Made by a program: the position numbers and the translations under genes. A model generated the notes under the pieces. It saw only the letters and a list, made by a program, of their open reading frames with translations, was not told where the DNA came from and did no database searches. From NCBI RefSeq assembly GCF_900111555.1, contig NZ_FOHZ01000001.1:248001-312000 (forward strand): a stretch of DNA of 64,000 nucleotides. Direction: 5' to 3'. Origin of the DNA: Marinobacter segnicrescens. Its GTDB lineage: Bacteria > Pseudomonadota > Gammaproteobacteria > Pseudomonadales > Oleiphilaceae. Position 1 is the first letter of the stretch. Every line of letters begins with the position of its first letter. This document shows positions 27,477 to 36,481 of this stretch, in pieces.

Positions 27477-28572
27477 GGGTACCTCCCTTCCGCTCCAGCC
27501 GGCGTTTTCGCATCCAGACAGGGCCGAACTGCAACCACAGGCCCAGGCCGAGGAACAGCAGGTGCACCCAGGTCATTCCGATCCATTCCGGTATATGGCC
27601 GGAGGCCAGCGCGTCCCGGGCCACAATCAGCAGGCCAAGGTAGAGGATGTAGATCATCATGGCAGGCAGCAGGTGGAAAAAACGGCCCTGGCGCGGGTTC
27701 ACACGACTGAGCCGGACGGCCAGCAGGGTCACTACCGGCACAATCAGCGGTAACGAGAAGCGCCAGTGCAGCAGCGCCCGCAGCTCAGGGTCGTCCGAGC
27801 GCATCAGCGCCAGCGTCGACATACCCTCCTCGTCTTCACTGCCCATCACCGGCGACTCAGCGACCTTCAGGCCATAGGCCTCAAATTCGGTAATGTCATA
27901 ATCAAGTTCACCTGGCAACCCCTGGAAGCGGGTACCCCGCTCAAGTACCAGGAAACGACTGCCTGTGTCGTCGTCAATAAACTGTGAGCCTTCTTCCGCC
28001 ACCACCAGGCTCAGGGACTGGTCAGCCTCCGAATACTCGGCAATGAAAACCCCCTGCAACCTGAGCTTGTCATCACTGAGGGATTCGGTATAGGTGGCAC
28101 GCCCCCCGGACCCCAGGGTCTGAAAACGCCCCGGCGCCAGCATTTCAAATTCGGTAGCCTGGCTCTGCTCGTCAAAGATGCGCTCGACGTTCTTCATACC
28201 CCAGGGCGTAATCCAGAGGCTCATGGCACCCACCAGCAGCATCACCAGGAAACCGGCAATCAGCGTATGCCCGAGCACCTGGCGGTCGCTGACCCCGCAG
28301 GCAAACAGCACAGTCATTTCACTTTCGAGGTACATCCGGCCGTACGCCAGCAGAATGCCAATGAAAAACCCCAGCGGCAGGATCAGCTCCAGGAAGCCGG
28401 GAAAGCGGTAGGCCATGATGGCAAACAACACATCGCCGGACAGTTCGCCGGCGGCAGCTTCTGCCAGGTACTTGATGAAGCGCCCGCTCATAAACACCAG
28501 CAACAACACGCCTGAAACGGCGGCCATGGTAGTCAGGGTCTGGCGGGTCAGATAACGAAAGATGATACTCAA
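27463..28572 (-). CDS. lptF: LPS export ABC permease LptF
   Basis: A 369-residue permease partner of LptG. The proposed start is TTG at 28572, giving (M)SIIFRYLTRQ, which matches the conserved N-terminus of LptF; AGAGG lies 6 bp upstream. The frame is open for another 24 codons, but that part has no membrane or family character. It shows N- and C-terminal transmembrane triplets and a periplasmic beta domain (FEMLAPGRFQTLGSGGRATY). It is first in lptF-lptG and divergent from pepA, the conserved arrangement in gammaproteobacteria. Confidence 0.93.
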   Translation of the reverse strand: MSIIFRYLTRQTLTTMAAVSGVLLLVFMSGRFIKYLAEAAAGELSGDVLFAIMAYRFPGFLELILPLGFFIGILLAYGRMYLESEMTVLFACGVSDRQVLGHTLIAGFLVMLLVGAMSLWITPWGMKNVERIFDEQSQATEFEMLAPGRFQTLGSGGRATYTESLSDDKLRLQGVFIAEYSEADQSLSLVVAEEGSQFIDDDTGSRFLVLERGTRFQGLPGELDYDITEFEAYGLKVAESPVMGSEDEEGMSTLALMRSDDPELRALLHWRFSLPLIVPVVTLLAVRLSRVNPRQGRFFHLLPAMMIYILYLGLLIVARDALASGHIPEWIGMTWVHLLFLGLGLWLQFGPVWMRKRRLERKGGTRATT

Positions 28573-28794
28573 GAACGGCCTCTCAGGGCTTGCACGGCTA
28601 GTGTCCCGACTGATGCGCGCTATTCTATGGAACCTCGCTTCCAAATGACAGGGTTCGGCACAGATTCCGGCGGCCCCGCGAAGCAGCGCAAATTGCAGCT
28701 ACCCGCTTGATAAATCGGCACCAGACCCCGATGCTATAACCATTGATTCAATCCCGGTGCCTCCGGCACCTGCCAATGACACCCAGGAGTTGCC

Positions 28795-30288
28795 ATGAAT
28801 TTCACGCTCAGCAGCAAAGCCCTCAGCAGTTCCCGAACCGATTGCCTGGTCGTGGCGGTCCCCGAGAAAGGCGACTGGCCGGCCAGCACCACCCAGGCAG
28901 ACGAAGCCATGGGAGGGCAATTGAAGGCCCTGCACAAGAACGGCGACCTGACTGGCAAGCCCGGCTCCACCCTGATGATTCCAGTAAACGACGCCCCCTG
29001 GGGCCGGGTACTGGTTGTTGGCACTGGCTCGGACAAGGATCGAAAGCCGGCTGATTACCGCAAGGCCCTGATCGCCATGGCGAATGTGCTGAAGGATAGC
29101 GCCGCCAGGAATGCGGTCATCGCCCTTGCAGACACAACACTCAACGGAGACGACGCGGTCACCTCCGAGGCCAGCAAGCTCCGCCTGATTGGCCGAACCC
29201 TGGAAGAGCAGTTCTATACCTTTACCGAGTTCAAGAGCGAGCAACCCTCCAAGCGCAAGCTGAGCAAGGTTACCGTCCTCGCCTCCGGCACCGGCAAGGC
29301 TTTCAAGGATGCATTCGACCTGGGTCTGGCCACTGGCCGCGGCATGAACTTCACCCGCAACCTGGGCAACACTCCGCCCAACATCTGTCACCCCACATGG
29401 CTGGCTGAGCGAGCGCAGCAACTCGCCAAGGACCACGACGTCATCAAGACCGAGGTACTGGACGAGAAGCAGATGAAGAAACTGGGCATGAACAGCCTGT
29501 TGTCTGTATCTGCCGGCAGTGCCCAGCCAGCACGCCTGATCGTGATGGAGTACAAGGGTGGCAAGGCCAAGGACAAACCCTACGTACTTGTGGGCAAAGG
29601 CATCACCTTCGACACCGGTGGCATCAGCCTCAAGCCCGGTGAAGGCATGGATGAGATGAAATACGACATGGGCGGCGCCGCGGCCGTGTTTGGTACCATG
29701 CAGGCCATCGCCGAGACGAAGCCGAAAATCAACGTGGTGGCCGTCGTCGCCGCCGCCGAGAACATGCCCAGCGGTACCGCCACCCGGCCGGGCGACATTG
29801 TCACCTCCATGTCCGGCCAGACCATTGAAATCCTGAACACCGACGCCGAAGGCCGGCTGGTACTTTGCGACGCCCTCACCTACGTGAAGAAGTACAACCC
29901 GGAGGTGGTTGTGGACATGGCCACCCTGACTGGCGCCTGCATCATCGCCCTGGGCCACCACGCCACCGGACTGCTGTCCAACAACGATGACCTGGCAGAG
30001 GAACTCCTTGCTGCCGGCGAACGGACCGGTGACCGGGCCTGGCGCCTGCCCCTGTGGGACGAGTACCAGAGCCAGCTGGACAGCAACTTCGCCGACATGC
30101 AGAACATTGGCGGACGACCGGCGGGCACCATCACCGCCGCCTGCTTCCTGTCCCGGTTTGCGAAGGAATACCGCTGGGCCCACCTGGACATCGCCGGCAC
30201 CGCCTGGGTTTCCGGCAAGGCGAAAGGTGCCACCGGCCGGCCAGTTCCGCTGCTGGTAGATTACCTGATGTCCCATGCCGGAAAGTAA
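28795..30288 (+). CDS. pepA: Leucyl aminopeptidase PepA
   Basis: A 497-residue M17 metallopeptidase. The catalytic half contains [19 protein letters not shown], the YDMGGAAAV segment and the signature [14 protein letters not shown], which provide the two-metal site and catalytic Lys/Arg. The N-terminal ~170 residues form the variable hexamer-forming domain. It releases N-terminal residues in the cytosol; in E. coli PepA also binds DNA (Xer recombination, carAB). Shine-Dalgarno CAGGAG precedes the ATG. It overlaps holC by 14 bp. Confidence 0.97.
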   Translation: MNFTLSSKALSSSRTDCLVVAVPEKGDWPASTTQADEAMGGQLKALHKNGDLTGKPGSTLMIPVNDAPWGRVLVVGTGSDKDRKPADYRKALIAMANVLKDSAARNAVIALADTTLNGDDAVTSEASKLRLIGRTLEEQFYTFTEFKSEQPSKRKLSKVTVLASGTGKAFKDAFDLGLATGRGMNFTRNLGNTPPNICHPTWLAERAQQLAKDHDVIKTEVLDEKQMKKLGMNSLLSVSAGSAQPARLIVMEYKGGKAKDKPYVLVGKGITFDTGGISLKPGEGMDEMKYDMGGAAAVFGTMQAIAETKPKINVVAVVAAAENMPSGTATRPGDIVTSMSGQTIEILNTDAEGRLVLCDALTYVKKYNPEVVVDMATLTGACIIALGHHATGLLSNNDDLAEELLAAGERTGDRAWRLPLWDEYQSQLDSNFADMQNIGGRPAGTITAACFLSRFAKEYRWAHLDIAGTAWVSGKAKGATGRPVPLLVDYLMSHAGK

Positions 30289-30763
30289 CGGCGACTCTCC
30301 CCGCCCTGAAGGCAATCAGTCCAGGTCCTACTGGTTCCATATCCTGGCCGGGGCTACACCTGCGGACCGCAATCTCCACGCGGTCCGCCTGGTGGACAAG
30401 GCCTGGCAACAGGGCGACAGGGTGTGCATCGTCTGCGATCAGCACAACCAGGCCGAGGAACTGGACGACCTGTTGTGGACGTTCACACCGGACGCGTTCA
30501 TTCCCCACAGCATCGTTCCGGACGCCACCACCCGGTGCCCGGACCCGGTGGGGATCCTGCTCTGCGAGCCGGCGGCGGATGACTGGGACACGGTGGTGAT
30601 TCTGTCTTCAAAGCTGCCAGCGGACGCTGACCGTTTCAAGCGCCTGGCCCTAGTTGCCCATAACGACCCCGAAGTTCTGAATATTGCCCGGTCCCACTTC
30701 CGGCAATTGAGAACTATGGGGATTGAGCCGAAGGTGCACGATCAGCGGAAGAGTCGGCGATAG
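30275..30763 (+). CDS. holC: DNA polymerase III chi subunit
   Basis: A 162-residue protein with the HolC core: [27 protein letters not shown] and [21 protein letters not shown], followed by FIPHSI and LLCEP. Chi links the clamp loader (through psi) to SSB at the replication fork. It starts inside the end of pepA, the usual pepA-holC linkage. In most relatives valS follows directly, but here about 600 bp with two structured repeats intervene. The C-terminus ([10 protein letters not shown]) is basic and variable. Confidence 0.93.
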   Translation: MPESNGDSPRPEGNQSRSYWFHILAGATPADRNLHAVRLVDKAWQQGDRVCIVCDQHNQAEELDDLLWTFTPDAFIPHSIVPDATTRCPDPVGILLCEPAADDWDTVVILSSKLPADADRFKRLALVAHNDPEVLNIARSHFRQLRTMGIEPKVHDQRKSRR

Positions 30764-30883
30764 GCGGACCAAAGCCAACCAGGACGGGCCATCGATACAT
30801 AGCCGCGGCAGAACATGACACAACCGGCACCCTTACCCAACCCTTTAATCGGGGGTTAAGCCGAGGTTTGCATCTTGGCTGAG

Positions 30884-30993
30884 GCAGAGTGGGTGAGGCC
30901 TTTTTCCGGGACCTTCAAAAACATGGACGTTTTTGAAGAGCCTCCAGGGATGGATTCACGGCGTGTCCCGGAAAAAGGCCTCACCCACTCTGC
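30884..30993. repeat. Large hairpin repeat R3 (structured intergenic element)
   Basis: A perfect 29-bp inverted repeat (30884-30912 with 30965-30993) encloses a 10-bp stem with hexaloop ATGGAC (30913-30938) and a second stem GCC-TCC-AGGGAT-GGA-[TTCAC]-GGC (30940-30962) with a 5-nt bulge. The fold matches R1, R2 and R4, but the outer arm sequence is unrelated. No gene is supported in the 30764-31370 gap; small frames across the arms are artefacts of the repeat. Confidence 0.88.
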
Positions 30994-31117
30994 CCGGCAC
31001 CCCGGTTTGCAGGCCTGCAGCGCCATACTCCGTGCCAGACGTCCTGCGACAGTCACCATTGGCCCCTCGGGCATGCCTTCTTTCAGGAATTCTGACTCAG
31101 TGCCGGGCGCGCGGAGC

Positions 31118-31209
31118 GAGGTCATTTTTCAGGACACGCCCGCAAGTACATCCATGTAGGGCTCGACGAGCGCCTTCCCTGGCGCTCGACGGTCCTGAAA
31201 AATGACCTC
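31118..31209. repeat. Large hairpin repeat R4 (structured intergenic element)
   Basis: A perfect 18-bp inverted repeat (31118-31135 with 31192-31209) encloses CCC-[GCAAG]-TAC-ATCCAT-GTA-GGG (31139-31161) and an 8-bp stem with hexaloop TTCCCT (31167-31188). The 5-nt bulge and hexaloops correspond in position to those of reverse-complemented R3. It lies 161 bp before valS. Confidence 0.88.
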
Positions 31210-31311
31210 CCACCGCACGCCTGAACTTCAGTGCAGCTCGCCACCCAAACAAACACGCACTGGATAGCCCCAAGGGGCACTCTCACATTCGCTGCATACC
31301 CCACGACAATG

Positions 31312-31317
31312 TATAAT
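31312..31317 (+). promoter_or_regulatory. Candidate -10 box for valS
   Basis: TATAAT 53 bp upstream of the valS ATG. The -35 region is weak. A dedicated promoter here would fit with valS being separated from pepA-holC by the hairpin repeats. Confidence 0.5.
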
Positions 31318-31370
31318 CGGGCATTCTCATTTTCCCTTGCGAATCAACCAAACGGTCACCAGCAGAACCC

Positions 31371-34223
31371 ATGGAAAAAACCTACCAGCCAGAAAACATC
31401 GAGCGCCAGTGGTACGAAAACTGGGAAGCCAAAGGGTATTTTCGCCCCAGCGGTGAAGGACAGTCCTACAGCATTGCCATCCCGCCACCCAACGTGACCG
31501 GCAGCCTGCACATGGGGCACGCCTTCCAGCACACCATCATGGACACCCTCACCCGCTTCAAGCGCATGCAGGGCCGCAATGCCCTCTGGACCGTGGGTAC
31601 CGACCACGCCGGCATTGCCACCCAGATGGTGGTGGAGCGCAAACTGGCCAACGAAGAGGGCAAAACCCGCCACGACCTGGGCCGGGAAGAATTTATCAAG
31701 CGCATCTGGGCGTGGAAGGAACAGTCCGGCGGCACCATCACCGGCCAGATGCGCCGGCTGGGCAACTCCGTGGACTGGAGCAACGAGCGCTTCACCATGG
31801 ACGATGGCTTCTATAAAGCCGTACAGGAAGTCTTCATCCGCCTTTTCGACGATGGCCTGGTCTACCGTGGAAAGCGGCTGGTGAACTGGGATCCGAAGCT
31901 GCACACCGCCATTTCCGACCTGGAGGTGGAGAACAAGGAAGAGAAGGGTTACTTCTGGCACCTGTGCTACCCGCTGGCTGACGGTGAGCAGACCAGGGAC
32001 GGCAAAGGGTACCTCGTGGTAGCCACCACCCGCCCGGAAACCATGCTGGGCGACACCGCCGTAGCGGTTCACCCGGACGATGAGCGCTATCAGCACCTGG
32101 TGGGCAAGCATGTGATGCTGCCGCTGGTAAACCGTCGCATTCCAATCGTGGCCGACCACCACGCCGACCCGGAGAAAGGCTCCGGCTGCGTGAAGATCAC
32201 CCCGGCCCATGACTTCAACGACTACGCGGTGGGCAAGCGCAACGACCTGCCCATGATCAACGTCATGACCGAGGATGCGAACATCCGGGCCGTGGCCGAG
32301 GTGTTCAATGCCGATGGTACCGAAAACACTGACCTGGACGGCACCATGCCGGAGGCCTACGCCGGCCTGACCCGGGAAGAGGCTCGCAAGCAGATCGTGG
32401 CTGACATGGACGCCGCCGGACTGTTGCACCAGGTGGAAGACCACGTACTGAGCGTACCCCGGGGTGACCGGTCCGGCCTGATCATCGAGCCGATGCTGAC
32501 AGATCAATGGTTCGTGGACGCCAAGACCCTGGCCAAACCGGCTATCGAAGCAGTGGAAGACGGCCGTATCCAGTTTGTGCCCAAGCAGTACGAAAACATG
32601 TATTTCGCCTGGATGCGGGACATCCAGGAATGGTGTATCTCCCGCCAGCTGTGGTGGGGTCACCGGATTCCGGCCTGGTACGACGCCGAAGGCAATATCT
32701 ATGTTGGCAGGGACGAAGCCGAGGTGCGTCAGAAGTACAGCCTGGCGGCGGACCTGGAGCTGCGCCAGGACGAAGACGTGCTGGATACCTGGTTCAGTTC
32801 CGCGCTGTGGACCTTCGGCACCCTGGGCTGGCCGGAAATTACCGAGCGTCTGAAGGACTTCCACCCTACCGATGTTCTGGTAACCGGCTTCGACATTATC
32901 TTCTTCTGGGTAGCCCGCATGATCATGATGACCATGCACTTCATGAAGAATGAAGACGGCACCCCCCAGGTTCCCTTCAAAACCGTCTACGTCACCGGCC
33001 TGATCCGGGATGAGCACGGCGACAAGATGTCCAAGTCGAAGGGCAACGTCATTGACCCCCTGGACATGATCGACGGCATCGAGCTCGATACCCTGCTTGA
33101 GAAACGCACCGGTAACCTGATGCAGCCCAAGCTGGCAGAGAAGATCGCCAAGCGGACCCAAAAGGAATTCCCTGAAGGCATCGCCGCCCACGGTACCGAT
33201 GCCCTGCGCTTCACCCTCGCGGCCATGGCCACCACTGGCCGTGATATCAACTGGGACATGAAGCGCCTGGAAGGCTACCGCAACTTCTGCAACAAGCTGT
33301 GGAACGCCGCCCGCTATGTACTGATGAACACCGAGAGTGAAGACTGCGGCGTCAACGATGAGCCGGTGGAACTGTCCCTGGCCGACCGCTGGATCATCAG
33401 TGAGCTGCAGCATTGCGAAAGCGAAGTGATCCGTCACCTGGACCAGTACCGTTTCGACCTGGCGGCCTACGCCCTGTACGAGTTCATCTGGAACGAGTAC
33501 TGCGACTGGTACCTGGAACTGTCCAAGCCGATGCTGAACGACGACAGCGCCAGCGCGGAGTACAAGCGCGGCACCCGTCGTACACTGGTCAGGGTACTCG
33601 AGGCGGTACTGCGCCTGGCGCACCCGATGATGCCATTCATCACCGAGGAAATCTGGCAGCGTATTGCGCCCCTGGCTGGCAAGGGTGGCGACAGCATCAT
33701 GCTGCAACCCTTCCCGGTGCCGGATACCAGCAAGCAGAACGCGGACGTTGCGAAGGATATTGAATGGCTCAAGGGCGTTATCGTTGCGGTGCGTAACATT
33801 CGCGGCGAGATGAACATCTCCCCCGCCAGGCAGATTCCGGTGCTGCTGCGCGGTAACGACGGAGAAGACCAGCGCCGCATGGACCAGAACCGTCAGTTCC
33901 TGATGTCCCTGGCCAAGCTGGAGAAACTGGAATGGTTCGAGGGCGACAAGGCTCCCATGTCCGCCACCCAGCTGGTGGGTGAAATGGAAGTGCTGGTACC
34001 CATGGCGGGCCTGATTGACAAGGATGCCGAGCTCAAGCGCCTGGATAAGGAGCTGGAACGCCTGGACAAGGAAATCAGTCGACTGGAAGGCAAGCTGGGC
34101 AACGAGAAATTTACCGCCAAGGCCCCCGCCGAAGTGGTGGAAAAAGAAAAGGAAAAACTCCGCGATGCCCAGGGCAGCCAGAAGCGTCTTGGCGAACAAC
34201 GCGCCGAAATCGAGGCCATGTAA
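31371..34223 (+). CDS. valS: Valyl-tRNA synthetase
   Basis: A 950-residue class I synthetase. The HIGH motif is within [15 protein letters not shown] (about residues 40-54) and the KMSKS motif in [14 protein letters not shown] (near 555). The editing (CP1) domain lies between, with [17 protein letters not shown]. The anticodon-binding domain and a C-terminal coiled coil ([18 protein letters not shown]) follow. It charges tRNA-Val. The stop is followed with no gap by the GTG of the panE-like gene, so they form one operon with the adenosyltransferase gene. Confidence 0.97.
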   Translation: MEKTYQPENIERQWYENWEAKGYFRPSGEGQSYSIAIPPPNVTGSLHMGHAFQHTIMDTLTRFKRMQGRNALWTVGTDHAGIATQMVVERKLANEEGKTRHDLGREEFIKRIWAWKEQSGGTITGQMRRLGNSVDWSNERFTMDDGFYKAVQEVFIRLFDDGLVYRGKRLVNWDPKLHTAISDLEVENKEEKGYFWHLCYPLADGEQTRDGKGYLVVATTRPETMLGDTAVAVHPDDERYQHLVGKHVMLPLVNRRIPIVADHHADPEKGSGCVKITPAHDFNDYAVGKRNDLPMINVMTEDANIRAVAEVFNADGTENTDLDGTMPEAYAGLTREEARKQIVADMDAAGLLHQVEDHVLSVPRGDRSGLIIEPMLTDQWFVDAKTLAKPAIEAVEDGRIQFVPKQYENMYFAWMRDIQEWCISRQLWWGHRIPAWYDAEGNIYVGRDEAEVRQKYSLAADLELRQDEDVLDTWFSSALWTFGTLGWPEITERLKDFHPTDVLVTGFDIIFFWVARMIMMTMHFMKNEDGTPQVPFKTVYVTGLIRDEHGDKMSKSKGNVIDPLDMIDGIELDTLLEKRTGNLMQPKLAEKIAKRTQKEFPEGIAAHGTDALRFTLAAMATTGRDINWDMKRLEGYRNFCNKLWNAARYVLMNTESEDCGVNDEPVELSLADRWIISELQHCESEVIRHLDQYRFDLAAYALYEFIWNEYCDWYLELSKPMLNDDSASAEYKRGTRRTLVRVLEAVLRLAHPMMPFITEEIWQRIAPLAGKGGDSIMLQPFPVPDTSKQNADVAKDIEWLKGVIVAVRNIRGEMNISPARQIPVLLRGNDGEDQRRMDQNRQFLMSLAKLEKLEWFEGDKAPMSATQLVGEMEVLVPMAGLIDKDAELKRLDKELERLDKEISRLEGKLGNEKFTAKAPAEVVEKEKEKLRDAQGSQKRLGEQRAEIEAM

Positions 34224-35180
34224 GTGAGTTCGCAGCGGTCTGCCAGGCCGTCAGCGTCCGATCCCGAGGGTGGCGGCATTGCCATCCTCGGGGCGGGTGC
34301 ACTGGGAAGGCTCTGGGCCGCCCGCCTGCCACCGACTGCCTCGGGCTTTGTGCCCAGAAACCCCTCTGCGCTGTCCTCGTTCAGACTCCACTACCATTTC
34401 CGGGACAGCGAAGGTCGGGAGCACGCCGTTACCCGCCCCTGGCTGACCACCCTGTCTGATGTCACGCTTTTACTGGTTACCACCAAGGCAGGAGATACCC
34501 TTGAGGCCCTCGAGCAGGTGATCGGGCGTATTCCTGAATCCTGCCCGGTCGTGCTTTTCCAGAATGGACTTGGCAGTCAACAGGCCGTCGCAGCGCGATG
34601 GCCGGCGCGACCGATACTGGCCGCCAGCACTACCGAAGCCGCCAATCGCCCGGCGCCTGACCGGGTTGTACATGCTGCCCGGGGGCATACCTGGATTGGC
34701 GCACTGACAGAGCCCGCCACAGACCTCGTTGCCGGCATCATCCGCCAACTGTCACCGTCAGGGCTTGATGTGCGGGGCGAAGTTCGCATCCTTGAGCGTC
34801 TGTGGGGCAAGCTTGCCATCAACGCCGGCATCAACCCCTTTACGGCACTGCTGGACTGCCCCAATGGAGAGATTCTGGAATCCCGGCTGTTTCTGGACTC
34901 CATCGATGCCTTGTGCGAGGAACTGGCAAACCTGATCGCCGCTGAGGGCCTGCCACCCCACTCGCCCCGGATACTGCGGAACGATATCGAACGGGTCGCC
35001 CGGAACACCGCCTCCAATACGTCATCCATGCGGGGTGATGTGCAAAGCGGCCGCACCACGGAAATCGACTATATCAACGGCTACGTTGCCAACCGGTCCC
35101 GGGAACTGGGGCTGACTGCGCCAGTGAACCAGATGCTCACTGACCGAGTAAAAGAGCTGGTACCTCATCCTTCCAACTGA
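34224..35180 (+). CDS. panE: 2-dehydropantoate 2-reductase (PanE/ApbA)
   Basis: A 318-residue ketopantoate reductase, GTG start directly after the valS stop. The nucleotide-binding motif GAGALG (near residue 23) starts the Rossmann domain, followed by LLVTTKAGDTLEAL. The C-terminal domain has KLAINAGINPFTALLDCPNG with the family's catalytic Lys and Asn, and SSMRGDVQSGRTTEIDYING. It reduces ketopantoate to pantoate with NADPH for pantothenate/CoA synthesis. The first ~18 residues (SSQRSARPSASDPEGGG) are a poorly conserved extension, so the true start could be slightly later. Confidence 0.9.
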   Translation: MSSQRSARPSASDPEGGGIAILGAGALGRLWAARLPPTASGFVPRNPSALSSFRLHYHFRDSEGREHAVTRPWLTTLSDVTLLLVTTKAGDTLEALEQVIGRIPESCPVVLFQNGLGSQQAVAARWPARPILAASTTEAANRPAPDRVVHAARGHTWIGALTEPATDLVAGIIRQLSPSGLDVRGEVRILERLWGKLAINAGINPFTALLDCPNGEILESRLFLDSIDALCEELANLIAAEGLPPHSPRILRNDIERVARNTASNTSSMRGDVQSGRTTEIDYINGYVANRSRELGLTAPVNQMLTDRVKELVPHPSN

Positions 35181-35199
35181 CCGAGCCGGAGACACTCTC

Positions 35200-35757
35200 A
35201 TGGGCAACCGACTATCAAAGATCTACACACGTACCGGGGACGATGGCTCAACAGGCCTGGCGGACGGCAACCGTATTGCCAAGAACGCACGCCGGGTAGA
35301 AGCCATGGGCACCGCCGATGAGCTTAACTGCCACATCGGTGTATTGGTCGAACACCTGAACGACGAGGCAGAAATCGCCACTGCCATGGGACGGATCCAG
35401 CATCACCTGTTTGACCTGGGGGGGGAGTTCGCCATCCCAGGGAGCAACGTGATCAATGAACAGCACATCCAGTGGCTGGAGGAGACGCTGGACCAGTTCA
35501 ACGCCGACCTGCCGCCGCTGAAGAACTTCATCCTGCCAGGTGGCACTCCGGCGGCCGCCCAGTGCCACCTGGCCCGGGCCGTTTGCCGCCGGGCAGAGCG
35601 AGTCGTCGTGGCATTGGGTCAGGAAGACTCCATCAATCCGGACTCCCGCCACTACCTCAACCGGCTGTCAGACCTGCTGTTCGTGGTGGCCCGGGTATTG
35701 GCCCGTCGCAATGGCGGCGAGGAAGTGTTGTGGGAGCAACACCGCTCAACAATCTGA
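35200..35757 (+). CDS. PduO-type cob(I)alamin adenosyltransferase
   Basis: A 185-residue protein with the family's N-terminal KIYTRTGDDGSTGLADGNR (ATP-binding), VEAMGTADELNCHIG, and C-terminal CHLARAVCRRAERVVVAL and LNRLSDLLFVVARVLAR segments. It transfers adenosyl from ATP to cob(I)alamin to form coenzyme B12. It lies 19 bp after panE in the valS operon. No other cobalamin gene is nearby. Length is normal for the PduO/MMAB family. Confidence 0.93.
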   Translation: MGNRLSKIYTRTGDDGSTGLADGNRIAKNARRVEAMGTADELNCHIGVLVEHLNDEAEIATAMGRIQHHLFDLGGEFAIPGSNVINEQHIQWLEETLDQFNADLPPLKNFILPGGTPAAAQCHLARAVCRRAERVVVALGQEDSINPDSRHYLNRLSDLLFVVARVLARRNGGEEVLWEQHRSTI

Positions 35758-35801
35758 ACCGCTAGTCTCCCGAGAAAGCTCCGGCGGAGCTGGCAGAATA
35801 C

Positions 35802-36380
35802 TCAGCCCGCCAGTAACTGCCGAAAGTAAAGCCAGTCAAAGGCCGGGCCCGGGTCGGTCTTGCGCCCCGGAGCGATGTCACTATGTCCGGTGATCCGGTC
35901 TTCGGTAATGGCAGGCCAGGCGAACTGGATTTGCCGGGTTACCGCCGCCAGCTGCCGGTACTGGGCGTCGGTGTAGGGAATCTCGTCCGCCCCCTCCAGC
36001 TCGATACCAATCGCGTAATCGTTGCACTCTTCCCTGCCACAGAAAGCCGAACGCCCGGCGTGCCAGGCCCGGTCCTGGAAGCGGACAAATTGCAGTAACT
36101 CCCCGTCCCGGCGGATCAACAGGTGAGACGAAACGGTCATGCCACCGATCTCCCGGAAGTAGGGGTGCGCCGAGACATCCAGGCGGTTACAGAAGAAGTC
36201 CTCGATCCACGGCCCACCAAACTGCTCCGGTGGCAGGCTGATGTTGTGCACCACCAGCAGCGAGATGTCATTCTCATCCGGCCGTGGGCCGAAATTGGGT
36301 GACGGGCACCAGCGTGCAGCGGGCAAGCGCCCGGACTGTCTCAGGGGTGAGCCAAGGTGAAGGATTTCGGATTCAGACAC
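35802..36380 (-). CDS. ampD: 1,6-anhydro-N-acetylmuramyl-L-alanine amidase AmpD
   Basis: A 192-residue zinc amidase of the amidase_2 family, GTG start. Zinc ligands are His in LLVVHNISLPP and His/Asp in ITGHSDIAPGRKTDPG. Other typical stretches are SSHLLIRRDGELLQFV and AWHAGRSAFCGREECND. There is no signal peptide, as expected for the cytosolic enzyme that removes the peptide from recycled anhydro-muropeptides and thereby limits ampC induction. No ampE follows, unlike in many relatives. DUF1631 lies upstream on the same strand. Confidence 0.95.
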   Translation of the reverse strand: MSESEILHLGSPLRQSGRLPAARWCPSPNFGPRPDENDISLLVVHNISLPPEQFGGPWIEDFFCNRLDVSAHPYFREIGGMTVSSHLLIRRDGELLQFVRFQDRAWHAGRSAFCGREECNDYAIGIELEGADEIPYTDAQYRQLAAVTRQIQFAWPAITEDRITGHSDIAPGRKTDPGPAFDWLYFRQLLAG

Positions 36381-36481
36381 GGTGTTCCTGCAGGCGATCG
36401 GGCATGTGCCCGAATTGAACCATATTGGCGGGGGCAGAACCAGTTGACGGCACCCTGCCGTGCCGCCAACTGAGGCCGGGA

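Noticed and set aside
28699-30315. A 538-codon minus-strand frame opposite pepA
   Set aside because: It is antisense to a complete pepA with all M17 motifs; the translation is low-complexity Gly/Val-rich.
30856-31205. Small open frames across the R3 and R4 hairpins
   Set aside because: They arise from the palindromes; the products are mirror-like and have no supported translation start.
31356-34199. A 947-codon open frame on the minus strand opposite valS
   Set aside because: valS is unmistakable on the plus strand over the same bases. In GC-rich DNA the antisense frame of a conserved gene often stays open; the predicted product has no recognisable family features.
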